In this document: piece by piece, positions 34,512 to 47,190 of the stretch | How the letters are laid out: each line of letters starts with the position of its first letter | Numbering within the stretch: the stretch's first letter is position 1 | Source: Motacilla alba alba | Taxonomy: Eukaryota; Chordata; Aves; Passeriformes; Motacillidae | NCBI RefSeq assembly: GCF_015832195.1 | Contig: NC_052027.1 | Location: 8,180,149-8,244,148 of the forward strand | DNA length: 64,000 bases | Direction of reading: 5' to 3' | Position numbers and translations under genes: made by a program | The notes under the pieces: model-generated | What the model was told of the DNA's origin: nothing | Databases searched by the model: none | Seen by the model: the letters and a program-made list of their open reading frames with translations, nothing else

Positions 34512-37500
34512 GAAGTTTTTTTTCTACAAAGTAATTTCATTAGGAGAAAACCTCTTATTTGATATTTGATTATATTGATAGTCTCAAGTGGTCCAAATGT
34601 TTTTCTATGTTACTTTGTTGATCAATCAGAAAGTAAATGCAGAGCCTTATTAAATCAACATTAGGAAAAATTTTTAATTTAAACTGTTTCAAAATAATTT
34701 ATGTTAAGAATAATAAGACTCATTAAGATCTGAATATTTATATGAAAATTATAATAATTTTAAATGGAGATTACGTTGTGGTTGGGATGAGAGAACCTGG
34801 AGTTTGAGAGTTGAGCAATTTATAGAATTTCCTGGCTGGTCCTACTCATAACTACAGACAAATGAAACCCAGGATCCAGACTCTCAGTTCAGAGGTATCA
34901 GTTCACGTTGCCCTTTGGGGTGACTGCACACCTGGAAGTTTCTGACTTCCAAGCTCAAGAACCTCAACATGTGGGTGGCTTATTACAGAAAGGTGAAGTT
35001 CAATGCTTGGATTTTTTCTCATGTTGAAAAATTAACACAACAGAATTCAGGGAGCAGGATAGTCACTCACTCCTTTTTTATCTACCAGAAGGGTTTACAC
35101 TTGCCATAGATCTCCAGGAAAGGAATTGGCTTTCTACTTGAAACACATATCTTCCTCTGAAACTAGAAAGGTCATTATTGAAGGATAACAATACAGAGAA
35201 TTGAAAAAAAAAATAAAAAGAAGTTGCATTGGTAAGGATAACTAGAAATTCAACCAGACTCTCTGTGTCTTCTTGAAAGTGCATTGTCCTCTGACCCTCT
35301 GATACAGAGGTTGCACACAACAGATGCATCAACTGTGACCAAGCAAAATTATTTCTGTCATCTTGTCCTTGCAAGATTTCTTGCATTTCTTTTGCTTGAA
35401 CCTAACACCATGTATGTGCACTCCTATGAAATGCCCTTTGCAGGCATGAACTGGTGGTTTAAGTCCTCAGGCGGTCACGGGCTGCTATTTTACCCTGGTT
35501 TTTAAGGGGCATGCTGCACTGAGGTGTTTGTGTCCTTGATGAGGATTTGTCCTGTACTGTAGCCTAATCCATGTGGATTTTGATTGCCCAAACTCTGAGC
35601 ATTCCCACAGCAAAAATGTGAATGTGCCATGGTCATTGTGGAAAGCAGAATAAGCCTGAAGCTGTGTTAGCTGCAACTTGGAAAGTGTGGCAGTGGTTTG
35701 GTCTCCAAGCTTTTCAGCTGGGTATGATCAGGTCCTGTTGACTGCAGTCCTTGACTGAACTGGGCTGATTTTCCCTGCAGGGTGGGCTCACTGGTGTTGG
35801 TGAGGCTGTGGGGCTGGGAACAGCTGCTGGGGCTGAACCAGCTGCCTCTCTTGTCCTATGGCTTGGCAGTTCCACCAGAGAGAGCACTTAGTCCAGTGAC
35901 CATTTGAGGTTTGTTTGTTCAGTCTTTGCCTGAGAATATGTACCCCAGTTACCTCATTGGAACGCAACTCGGGAATCTGTTCATGTACAATAAAAAGGTG
36001 TTTGGGGCAGAAGTGACCTTCAGAGTGTGGGATCTGTGTGTGATCTTGGTGTGTGTTTTGGCTGAGCAGGTTATTTAGCCCTTGGGAAGGTAGTTTCTCT
36101 GAATGTAGTGTTTTCCCTTGATACCAAAGAGCAGCATGAGTGTTTGTGTCTGTACTTTTGGATAAAAATCCCCACAGAGTACAATCAATGCACATTCTAT
36201 GGATTATTATTTATGTATTTTTCTTTAAAACCTACATGCTGAGGCTCCTCAGGGCTGTAAGACTGCTGATGTTCAAGTTACATGCTCAGTGGCTGTTTAG
36301 TTAGGGTTAACCTACATTACCACAACAAGTGTATTCTGAAAGGAATGCAAGAAATAAAAATAAGAAAGAAAGATGACTAAATATTGTTGGCACCTGAATA
36401 AAACAAAAAACATAGAGTAGTAATTTCCACAGTCCCTGCAGTCATTCTTGAATTTTTAATATTGCTTTGTTTATTGTACCTTTACATTGCAGTCATGTTG
36501 TTTACCAAATAATTTCAGGTCATTGTAGTTGGAGAGTGATGGCTTCCCAGAGTCACATTTTCTAGATGTCAGTATGTGGTAGAAGCTCCTGGCTGGGCTC
36601 TGTTCCTATTTGATTTATTTGATTGTAGTCTGTCAAGTTTGGGGGATTTTTAAATAATTTTTTTCAATTGTAAGGTTACAAATGAGTCATTCTGAAGTGT
36701 TTCCCTTTCAGAGTTTTTAATGTTTGGGAAAAATAAATCTAAAAAGGTCTTTATGTTTTTTCGTCACTCTTTTATTACCAGATCTTAGAAGTGAAAGTCC
36801 TTTTTACAATTACTTTCAAGATATAATTACAGCCCCATACATATATTAAATGAAAAGTTTTAGAATTCATATGAAGTGCAAGCTGCACAGACATTTCAAC
36901 TGCAATATTCTTGCATTAGGGTTATACTCCCTTATTTTGGCAGTGGGACCCAGAGAAGTTCATTTTAGGCTCTCTTCTGCCTGAAGGAGCACAGATAATC
37001 CTGGTGCAGCAATCACAGGTTCCAAAAGGGACCAGCAGAGCTGGGCAGGTAAATAGACAGTGCCCTGAAGTAATTCCCAGTTTCCAGCATGGGTGTTTTT
37101 TCAGGCTAGTGACTGAGTTATTAATGTTGAAGGAGCAAACAGCAAGTACCATGCACTAGCCCTACACCTCTGGGAAAAAGGTGTTCACAGGAGAAGATGC
37201 CCAACCAAAGTCACTGACTGTGCTTTTAATTTGGCTGCATTGCCTTGATGGGAGACACGGTGTTTCCATTTGTGTCTGGATGAGACACCCTCTTCCCTCA
37301 GTTGCCTTTGACACTTTCAGGTGTATTTCAGCAGTGCAGTGTGTGCAGGCTGTGTTTCATGCTCCTGCAGCTGTGTCCTTTGCTGAGAGGGATCTGAGCA
37401 CGGTGGAGATGGAGAGCTAAACAGTGTAATCTCCCAGTGGCATCCTGCATCCTGCTCCTTGTATACCAGCTCCTCTGTTCCTTGCTCAATTTTCACAGTC

Positions 37501-37950
37501 TTTACAGAAGCAATTTTCCTTTGACCTATATAGGTGTTTGCTTGACTGAAAAAGGAGTTCAGATGCCAGATTCAGCTCACTTGTGGCTGAGATGACAAAT
37601 AGACAGAGAATGCTGTTACATTTAGGGTTACCATGTGGGAAAGGGTGAATCTGGTTTTGCTCACTCTTTCAATTTGTACACACTCACATCTAATTTTTAG
37701 AGAAATGGATATATGTTAACCATAAGGAAAATGAGAATTTATACCCATTCTTTTCCCAGGGTATACATAGGACTGTGAAATTATTCTCCTCCAGTGAGTC
37801 TTCTGTTACATCCATAGATCAGGATAATTTGCTGGAATGTTTTTTGACCAGCTATGTCAAGAACCTCCAGGCTCTTGTGTCTCAGCTGAGCATCCTTTTG
37901 TAATGATGACAATGTAAAGGGCTATGCTGCAATCAGAGATCATTCTTGGA
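34510..37950. other. Non-genic stretch
   Basis: Nothing recognised. A minus-strand open frame of 135 codons (35788-36195, Gln- and His-rich) has no motif. Its region carries a plus-strand AATAAA near 35990, but too little else to support an LTR or a gene. Confidence 0.4.
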
Positions 37951-37954
37951 TTTT

Positions 37955-38010
37955 CAGACTAGAAAGGACCTTTAAGATAAGATAGGCTGTTCTTTCGAGT
38001 AACACAGGCA
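37955..38010 (-). mobile_element. CR1 3'-end scrap
   Basis: 'agactagaaaggacctttaa' followed by 'gataagatagg' resembles the reverse complement of the CR1 terminal 'ttaaaggtcccttccagtct' region. Only about 50 bases are recognisable, directly in front of a second, better CR1 fragment on the same strand. Confidence 0.45.
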
Positions 38011-38018
38011 GGGGATGG

Positions 38019-38203
38019 ATCACAGAATATCCTAAGCTGGAAACAACCCACAAGGATCATTGACTCCAACTCTTAACACCCATGGTAGACCCTTCAGACA
38101 GAAATTGCTTGGTCTGATGTTGTTTGCTAGGCTGGAGCATGACACCAACATCTCTTTAAAGAAGGCTTTGGGCAATTTGTATTTAATCTTTGGTGAAAGA
38201 AAT
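38019..38203 (-). mobile_element. CR1 LINE 3'-end fragment
   Basis: It starts 'atcacagaatatcctaagc', then 'tggaaacaacccacaagga' and 'tcattgactccaactc', the reverse complement of an avian CR1 3' terminus. The rest, including 'ggctttgggcaatttg' and 'tctttggtgaaagaaat', follows the CR1 3' region with heavy divergence. The inner boundary is approximate. Confidence 0.7.
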
Positions 38204-38204
38204 T

Positions 38205-39657
38205 GTGCATGCAAGCAGAGATCTATAACCTAGGCCTATGTAATTGGAACAGTAACATGAAGTTACACTGAAGGAGGGAATTCATTATCATGCAAGGTAA
38301 TCAGGTACAGCAAGCTCCTGGTCATTCATTTTTATATGTAAGAAGGAGAAACCATGGTTCATGAAGATGCACAGAGTGAGTAATGTCAAAAAGAGCTAAA
38401 TTGTACTTGCAATTTGTCTAGTACAAAGAATGAAGTATTTCTCAAAAGGTAATGTATATAAAAAATGAGCACCGCAGAGGAGTGGTGGACAACAGCTAGG
38501 CATGAAAGTCCATCATAAATCCTCATGACAGCAGAGAATCACCCCCAAAAGAACCAGAAAATTCATTGATAAAAATCAATTTTTTAAGCATTGTGGAATA
38601 ACTGAAGGAAAATCAAAGTGTGCTTAATATGCTGAGGTTGCTGAACACAAGATACGGCTGTTGCACCTGAATATAAAGTATGCTGGAGTCTGACAGAGGA
38701 ATATTCCTGTAAACCTGCAAATACATATTTAATAATCAAGACATGGTGTTATACATTTACCGTATGAACAAACAGCTGCCACATAATGTCCTCACACTGC
38801 TGAAGGGAGCCTGTGAATTCTTCTTCATCTTTCTGATTAAAGTGAAGCCAGACATAGCCATTAGAGCTGTCTGCAAATGAAAGCTTTTAAATATACCTGC
38901 TCTCTCTCTGGCTCAAATCTTGTCTGGCTTATTTTAATCTTTATCCACATCTTGGTCAGGCAGAATAAGGATATATTTTTAATGTGATGGTTCACAGGTA
39001 CTAGGGAGCCTTTCAGCTTAAGGAGGAAAAACTGACCTAGTTTATAGGATGTTATTTATCTCTAAAGTATTTCTTCTTATTTGGTATCTGCCACATAATG
39101 AAGAATTTTGCCATACATGTTATACTTTGATCAAAAGTCACAAAAGGAGCCTTAAACTTCCTATCTTTCAGGGAGATATTGGCACTTTTGTTCTTGTGAA
39201 TAAGGTAGGTGGTTAATACTACACTAAAAAAATACTGGCTACAGCTAGGAACTAATGCAGAGTGTAGGAAAAATCATCTGAAAGGAAGGAACAAAAGGAA
39301 GACTCATCTTTCTCTTAGCATCTCTAGGCATTTTTAAGCCTCAGTTCATCATTTCAAACTGCTTAAATAAAGGTAATTTCCAGTTAGAAGAGGGCCAGCC
39401 ATTAAAAAAAGCATAAGCAGTATCTTGTATCTCCTTTGTAATATTTTTGTGCTTTCCCTAGGATAGTAGAAGATACATTGTATAAAATTCTCATTTGACC
39501 CCAAGCATGATAACTTAAAACTTAAAAAAGTAGAGATTTATGTGTTACCTTATTGTTACAGTTGAATTCCAGCTGGAAATGCAAAAAGGAACAGGTACAA
39601 TCTGATATTGTCCTTATGATTTTTAAACTTATTTTTTCAGAACTTGCTCTCCCTTGG
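38205..39657. other. Non-genic stretch
   Basis: AT-rich with no recognisable feature. Confidence 0.45.
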
Positions 39658-39731
39658 TTTTTTTTTTTTTTTGAGCCAACTCTAAACACTTTAGATAACC
39701 CACTCTTTTTTTTTTCTTTTTTTTTTTTTTT
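39658..39731 (+). repeat. Paired poly-T tracts
   Basis: Fifteen T (39658-39672), then 33 bases of ordinary sequence, then ten T, a C and 15 T (39706-39731). The second tract ends TTCCAG and so looks like a 3' splice site on the plus strand. On the minus strand both read as poly-A, giving a Lys-rich chance open frame. Confidence 0.9.
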
Positions 39732-39734
39732 CCA

Positions 39735-40699
39735 GAGCTATCAGAACAAATAGCTTCAGGTCCAGTTGTTTCAGGGAATGGTGCAGTAAGCAATTGTTTT
39801 GATATCATTCTGTGTAGGCTCCATTCATAATCCTGTGTTGAGCCCCCTGCTTGGGGATGGGGAGACAGGTCCGTGGAGAAACATGAGTAGCTGTTGTACC
39901 ACAGACATTTTTCCCTTATACTGTGTGTGTTGGGGAAGAGATATTTCTGGGTAGGAAGCTTCCTTTTTTTTGCTGAACATGTTAGCTGGGTGTTTGAGCC
40001 ACACATAAATGTGGAGTTTTCTCCTGGGAGAATGTGTGCCCAATTTACTTTTTGTGTGCCCAAGCATCAAAGCTATTGAAAAGTTAATGGAATGCAGTGT
40101 CAGCAGCACCTTTAGGAATGGGGAGTTTAGGAACAGCAATGACTCTACTCATGCATGTTCTCCTTCTCTCTTCAGCTAGAACGTGCTTCAAATGAAAAAT
40201 TGCTATAGGGGAATTAGGAAAGGCCGATTTTTACCCACCAGTGCATTTAAGTCTATGTGTGGAGGGTCGCACGTGTGAAAGTTTGCATAAAATGTATAAT
40301 CTCAGACATACCATACCTATCAGGACACAGTTAATATTTAAATGCTTGATTCAGGCTTTGATGTTCCTCATAACACACAAGTCCTCAAATAACTGAGATA
40401 TGAAAGGAATTGAAAGAAAGCAAAACAAAACACTTCTCCATTAGACCATGTAACAGAGAAGGAAAGTTATACTTTTGTATTCACCTGTAACCTTATCAGG
40501 GGATGCCAGACAGTAATTCCTTTCTAGCTGCCACATAAAAATATCTTCAACAAACATAGTGATAGCTTCCCAGGAAAAGACTAATCTTTAATACAACAAT
40601 AAAAAGGGCAAGGAAGAGAGAGAGGATGGTTGATGTATGAGTAATGTGTAATATATTGTACCTGCTCAAATTTAAAACCAGTTAGACCACAAAAGGCAC
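39735..40699. other. Non-genic stretch
   Basis: No recognisable gene or element before the CR1 fragment. Confidence 0.45.
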
Positions 40700-41112
40700 A
40701 TCTACCCCATATCCTGGGCTGCATGCAGAACAGGTTAGGGAGGGGATTCTGCTCCTCTGCCCTGCTCTGGTGGGACCCCACCAGCAGAGCTGCTTCCAGC
40801 TCTGGGGTCCCAGCACAGGAAGGACATGGAGCTGTTGGAGAAAGCCTAGAGGAGGCCATCAAAATGATCAGAGGGATGGAGCACCTCTGCCATGAGGGAA
40901 AGGCTGTGGGAATTGGGATTGTTCAGTCTGGAAAAGAAAAGGCTTTAGGGAGACCTGATTGTGTCCTTCCAGTACCTGAAGGGAACTTGAGTGAAAAACA
41001 GAGAGAGACTATTTACATAGGCAAGAGGGAATGGTTTAAAACTGAGAGTGGGTTTAGATTAGATATTAGGAAGAAATTCTTTCATATGAGGGTGTTGCTC
41101 CACAAAGTGCCT
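40700..41112 (+). mobile_element. CR1 LINE fragment: ORF2 C-terminal coding remnant
   Basis: A sense-strand CR1 piece from 'tcctgggctgcatgcagaac' to about 'gagggtgttgctcc'. It contains typical CR1 blocks: 'ccagctctggggtcccagca', 'aggaaggacatggagctgtt' and 'agattagatattaggaagaa'. Translation gives the ORF2 C-terminal signatures MIRGMEHL and RLDIRKKFF, with indels and frameshifts between them, so the copy is dead. Unusually for CR1, it lacks its 3' end: the terminal ~200 bases and tandem tail are absent at 41112. A complementary piece lies at 47041. Confidence 0.9.
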
Positions 41113-44100
41113 TATTCTTCCCACTGTCACTGGAAAGCCAAGTGCTATTGGCACTCTGACATTTTCCAAGCAACTAAATCACAGTAACCATCAGGGCTCT
41201 TCCCTGACATTCTGTACTAACAACAGTGCCCCACAAGTGGAGGGTGGAAGAAACTCTAATTCATTGTGGCCTGACTTGCATTGTCCTCTCATCTGTGCCC
41301 TAGAATCCCCAAATTTCTCACTACTATTTCCCTGTGAAGCAGGGAAGCAGAAGTGCTGACCAGAGCAGGGTGTCTTGAGAGGCTGTGGTGCAGGTGATGC
41401 ATTTATGCTTTTACTGATCTAGACTCTTCCATGGCTTCTCTTGTGTTTTTAGCACTGATTTTAAAATGCTGTTATTGCTGTGCCCAAGGTTTCACTCAAA
41501 GCAACACAACAGCATTTTAGTTGTGTGGCATTATCATAAAGTGACCCAGAATCCAATGCAGAGGCTGTGGAAGAGCCTGATTTCTCTCTGATCCCTGCAC
41601 AAAACCAGCTGAGGTGTCGCTGGAGCTGCCTCTCCACAAACTCAAACAGATTTTTCCAGAACTAATGTTCTATTTTAAGGTTTTGAAAGTGCATTAAATT
41701 AAGGATTTGTACCTAACACTGCTTTCTTTTTCTCTAAGCACCTGTAGAAATGCTTTTGTGAAGAAGAAAGCAAATGATCTCATTGCAGAACTTTGAAAGA
41801 TAATTGAGTTGTCTCCCATAAACTAATGTCTCTTATTCACTCCTGTTGAAAGATCACAAATCTTTCTTTGGTGTGAGCTAGTTCTTATGTAAATTGTAGT
41901 AAATAATATATGTATGCATGGGCCAGCTAATGTAGGACTATACTCTGTTTGGTTTTGAAGAATTGTACACACCTGGCAGTGCAAAGGCAGAGAGGAGGGA
42001 GTAGGAGCAGTTAGTATTTCATATCCATGCATTGCAGGAAATAAAAGTTAACAGCTCTAGTAAAATTCATATGCTAGACAACTGTAGAGCTGAAGAGACA
42101 GTGAATCCCAGAGGGTTAACTCCTCCTCACCTAAGCAAAGTAAATTATTTGACTTTTTGAAATGTCTTCTGAAATGTAATAAAATCTGAAGGGGGTAAGG
42201 ATCTTCATCTCATTAATACAGGGTCCCAGCAAATGTCATTTTCTAAGCTGCTTTGGGAAATGGGATTCTTTTCAGATTTCAGCGAATAGTTCACAGTCAC
42301 AGTGTATTACTTTAGCAGCACATTTCTCTTCCTTACACATTACATGCAGCACAGTTTAAACAGTAGAGTGAGCTTATTTTGGCTTCATTCCTTTATATGA
42401 ACAGAGAGAATTTTGATTTGCTATATATTTCACTGCTACTGTAGATTCCCTTTCCATCTTAAATGGTAGTTTATTAAGATTAAGTGCTTTCTTATGTAGA
42501 TGTATTGAAAGGACCTTTGATTTGGTTTAAATTAAATTTGATTCAATTAAAATGTAAGATAGATTGAAGCACATTTGTGAAGAGAAAATGAAAAAGGCTC
42601 CATTAAAGAGAACCAAAACCATAAAAGACATGGAATCAGGAGGTTGCTATCAGGTAGGCAGGTTGTGAAAATTGGATACCAGAACATTACTTTCAATGAA
42701 GAGTCCAACCTTGTGGTATCTAAGTGGGTATACAAAAAGCAAATCACATGGCTCATGCCCTAAGAAATTATGCAAAGTGACTAACTGGCTGGGTCAGGTC
42801 TTGTTAGCATTCAGCACCACGCTTGGGCACGAAGAGAGAAAGAAGAAAAGAAACATGAAAGGAGACATTAAAGGAGGGGAATGAGAAAGGAAAAAAAGAA
42901 GGATTTGTGAAGGCATTATGAACCCAATCCTTTTTTCTTTGTACTCTCCTCGACCCACATTAAATCCAGGCTCCAGGATGTCCTCTGGACAGGGCAAAAG
43001 AGGATTGTGTGTAGCTCAACTTCACTCAAATCACTGCTCGAGACCTCTAAAAATTTTGCCTTGGTTCTGAACCTTGGAGTGGTCTTTCACCCTCACCCGG
43101 CTGGGTTTGTGAGTTCAGAGCCACGGTGAGCAGCGGGTTTGGAGCCCAAGCGCTTCTGTAAAACACTTGTTCACTAAAACATGAGTGTCAGGCACCCCAG
43201 CTGTGCCTGGGAGGGGTCAGAGCCTGGAGAAAAGAGCTGAGCCTCTCCCAGGAGCTGGCCCTGACATCCTGCCTGGCGAGGAAACTTTCCAAGGTGCAGA
43301 CCTTATCCACTCCTGCAAAGCCACTGATTTTTTCCACACAGACCATGTCACATTTAAGCAGCTTTTGGTCATTTCCAACACAGCCCGAATTTAAATCAGA
43401 AGCCTTGAAATAGGAACTATTTTATTTTATTGTGAGCAACCAGAGCTGCTTAGCCCTTTGCATAAAGTTAGGAAAGCTTTCTTTTTATCCCCTTTTTTTC
43501 TTTGCATATGCATGCTTCATTTCAGACCTGGAAATGCATAAAGGCTTTTGCATTCAGTAGCATTATATATAGATAAGATATTTTACCATTAAGTCATTGT
43601 ATGCTTATAAGTCACTATGATCAATGTAGCAGAGATGTTGGTTTAGCCATTTCAATACTAATAGGCCACCAAAGAAACAGTTCATTTTGTCAGTTATGTA
43701 TAAACTCTCTTCTCATTTACATAACTGAAATTCTTTAAAATGGTTGGATTTTTTCAGACCGTCAAAGTTAAATATTTAAATTCTCAGCACTGCTTTGAAG
43801 ATTTTATTTTTTGCTTTCTGAGGCAGTCACAAATATAAAGTTTAATGTTAGAATATTGATTTTAGAAACAGTCATCTATAAGAACACCAATTTCAACACT
43901 TTGTCTTGATTTAGTGAACTGCATTTAGATATTTTTCAGTCTGTTTATTGAGTAATATTACATATCAGATATACTTCACTTGTCGTGTTGACCTAGATCT
44001 GATATTTTTCACAAGTATAATGTTTTTTGAACTTGGAAAAGTTTTTTTCTCTTTGCTGCTTGGTACCAATTAATGAGAGTTTGTCCCTAACTTGTCACTA

Positions 44101-44924
44101 ATATCCTATTTTTAAAAATTGGGATATGGATGTTGCAAAAGGAAAGAAAACAGTAAAATTCGATTTTAAAAAGGAGTCACTCGATTCAGATATATATGCA
44201 CAGTGTTCTTGGAGTAAGTGCACAGATGTGTGAATTTCTTAGCAAAACTAACTCAAACTGTGTGTTCTGAGTGCACATTAGGAAGAAAAAATAGACTGTG
44301 GAAAAATGTATTAGGTATTAAATAGGTCAATAATATAGAATGTGGATTTCTGTTAATTGATGTATCCAATGTACAGTGTAATAGCTGCAAAGGAGCTGTT
44401 GTGGTGCATGCTGTGAAGACATATTAAAACAATACACAATAGTAATTTAAATTCTAATAAGTCCTTTAACATACAGCAGTATTGGATCCAAGAGTATCTC
44501 CATGATTTCCCTGTCTCAAAGGGACAAGCTGTATGGTTTCATTTCTACAATATTAGTAGAAAAGAAATTATGAGCCCAGCTACTTCTAGTGTATGGACTA
44601 AACGATGTGTATACATCATGTTTTGGTGTCGTGTAACCTGAGTTTGTTTTAGGTTAAAGAAGATTGAATAATCTTTGAGATTTTAGTAGGAGCATCTAAA
44701 TAGCAGTTCCTGATAGTACCGTGCTGATAACTACTGCAAAGGGTCTTTGCTGATTAAAAAGCAGCTGTGCATGATTCTTTTAAACAACTCTATACTTACT
44801 TGCCCGTGTAATCTAATGCACTTCAAATGTGTGAGATGTTCATAGTTTTTGACCTCAGAAAATGTGATAGCCATGGATAAAGAATTTTTCAATTACCAGA
44901 GAACAAAGCTTTGTGGCTAGGAAA
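41113..44924. other. Non-genic stretch
   Basis: No gene recognised. A GC-richer section with a few CpGs lies at 43050-43300 and carries a 69-codon plus-strand open frame without a motif. 42830-42900 is purine-rich. Confidence 0.4.
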
Positions 44925-44952
44925 ATACAGTGATACAGTAAGATACAGTATT
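44925..44952 (+). repeat. Triplicated 'atacagt(a)' motif
   Basis: Three near-identical 'gatacagta' units occur in 28 bases ('atacagtgatacagtaagat' then 'acagta'). Confidence 0.7.
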
Positions 44953-47040
44953 TGTGGCACCGAAGGAAAAATGGGCACGGAACAAGGAGAAAGGATAATA
45001 AAGGTAAACACAAAGGATGTTATTTCCCATGTATAATTTTCTGGACAATATTGTATCTTTAAGAACATGATGCCCAGAAGCAGTGATCACAAATTAATCA
45101 AATATCACCTGAACTAGGGCTGAAAAGGATCCAGTTAATAAAGCAGAGGGGGAGATAAAAGTAAGGATAGCATGGGAAGTGTTGTTTGTCTACTGGAATA
45201 CAGCAATAAAGATAAAGATGAGTGTTCTAAAAATTGCAGTAAATTCATATCTCACAAAGAAATACTATGATATTTTTGTAGTTCATATATTTAAAAAAAT
45301 AAAATAAAATCTGCCTTTAGGGATTTATACTGTAAAACCATAGAACTAATCCTTTTATAGTATCACCATAAAGGAAACCTCCTAATCCTTGTCAATGACT
45401 GTGTATCCAGTTATTGCATCAGTTCAGAATTTTTTTGACAAATTTTTCTGCAGCCAGACTTGTCTTGGAGCAAGATATTCTTGGATGTCTGAGACAGGCT
45501 GTAGAAAAGCTGCTCTTTCAGTGTGAGACACTGCATAGACCCTTTGAAAGTTCATCTAATGAATTTTGGTTTATACTAAAGAGCTGTTGCTACTTAGCTG
45601 TCACCTCCCATTTGTCTCAAATGTACCACTGCAAGACTGAAAGTTCAAAGGTGTGTATCAGAACTTAGAGCAGTGGCAATTGTTGGAGCTGAGTTTAAGG
45701 TAGACCTCCTGGCAAGATTTACAAACATGTTCTGGAACTCACTTTTCACACCCTTTAAATCATTAATAATTAGATATGTTGTCTGGGGAAAGCTTAACTT
45801 AAGAATACTTTGTGCAGCAGATTATCTTTTCTGCATTTGACCCCGTTTGCTTTTAGTGAATGGGAAGAGTTCAGCTGGCTGAATCTATTAAGGAGACTAA
45901 AGATAATTTGTGCTGCAGCACAAGGTGACAGTTTCAGTCCTACTCCAAAACTAAGCCCTATGTCCATATTTGATTTCACAGGAAAAGTAGCTCACTACTG
46001 CTGGAACATGCCCTGGTAGTAGCAAGCCCGGACAAGAATTTTCTAGCTTGCATGAGCTAATTTTCAAGCTATGATACTTCAGTTTGGAAGGAAAGGAAAG
46101 GGCTTTGCTGCTCTGTGGCAGTGCTTGTTTCTTTTGGCCCAACAGAGTTTTTCTGCTTTCTGCAGCCCTGCTGATCTGCAGGCTGCCAAGCATTACCACC
46201 TCTGTCTCTTTTTAAAAAAGAGCTAATATCACATGTGAAGGGGAACAAGCAAGTGCCTTCTACCCAGAGAGCAGCAGAATGGAAGAGATCACCATGGCAG
46301 CAGTGTTATTAAGTGCAAAACCACTTTTCAATCATTTTCATTACATACCAGCTCCCCAGCTGGATTCTTTTCCCCTAAAGGTGGCAACTCTATTGCAGGC
46401 TGGCTGCCAGGTCCAGGTGCCCGCTTCAGAAATGCCTCACTGAGGTAGCTTTGAACCCAATAAAAACACTGCCTTGTAAGAGCTCTGCCACAGGCTCCAG
46501 GCTGCTGCAGGGACAGATGTGGCTGTGGTTTATGGGAGTGGTGTCAGTTCACAGGACTGATGTGTTGCCTTCCTCTTTCTGGTAACAGGGTATTTTTTTT
46601 TTCCCTTGTCAGTGCCTCTTCTTTTCAGTGAGACACAGCAGGGAATAAGCTCATGAGTGAGACACCTTAGGAGCTAGCTACATGAAATGCACTTAGATTC
46701 CTCATAAAGTCCTGGAACTGCAATAGGTTTGAGATAATTACACCACTATTATGCTTGATTGCTTAAATATACTTTAAGAATTCATAAACAAGCATAGACT
46801 CCTCATGAAATAATAATGAAATAAACATGGCAGATGCAAATTTCCATTTCAAATTTAGATGAGGTGCCTCTGAGTTCAGTTAGCTATTAATTTTACTGAA
46901 ATACAGTATATATAATTTGGCTATTTAGATGCAACATTCTTCCCTGTACCCTCTGGCCTGCTCTGTATACATTGCCTGAATGTTTCACTGAACCCTCTGT
47001 GTCTCATGGTGTGTTTCAGGAAGGTTCTGCTGTGTCTGAA
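44953..47040. other. Non-genic stretch
   Basis: No recognisable gene or element. Confidence 0.4.
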
Positions 47041-47190
47041 TCTGTTGCCTTGGGGCATGGGATGGCTGCCCCATCCCTGGAAGTTTCCAAGGCCAGGTTG
47101 GATGGGGCTAGGAGCAATCTGGGACAGTGGAAGGTGGCAGGAACTGGAATGAGATGATTAAGGTCCTTTCCGACCCAAACCATCCTGCAG
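47041..47190 (+). mobile_element. CR1 LINE fragment: end of ORF2 and 3' end, internally deleted
   Basis: It begins in the CR1 'caggttgcc' region ('tctgttgccttgg') and continues 'gctgccccatccctggaag', 'aaggccaggttggatggggc' and 'aaggtcctttccgaccc'. Translation shows the CR1 ORF2 C-terminus, MAAPSLEVSKARLDG. Between 'gtggaaggtggca' and 'ggaactggaatgag' the usual 'gtgtccctgcccatggcag' block is missing. The terminal tandem tail is also lost. In consensus order it starts about where the 40700-41112 fragment stops. Confidence 0.85.

Noticed and set aside
35788..36195. 135-codon minus-strand Gln/His-rich frame, and a thought of an LTR because of AATAAA near 35990
   Set aside because: No terminal repeats, primer-binding site or protein motif was found.
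39629..40063. 144-codon minus-strand frame with Lys runs
   Set aside because: Its Lys runs are only the translation of the two T tracts; no other signal.
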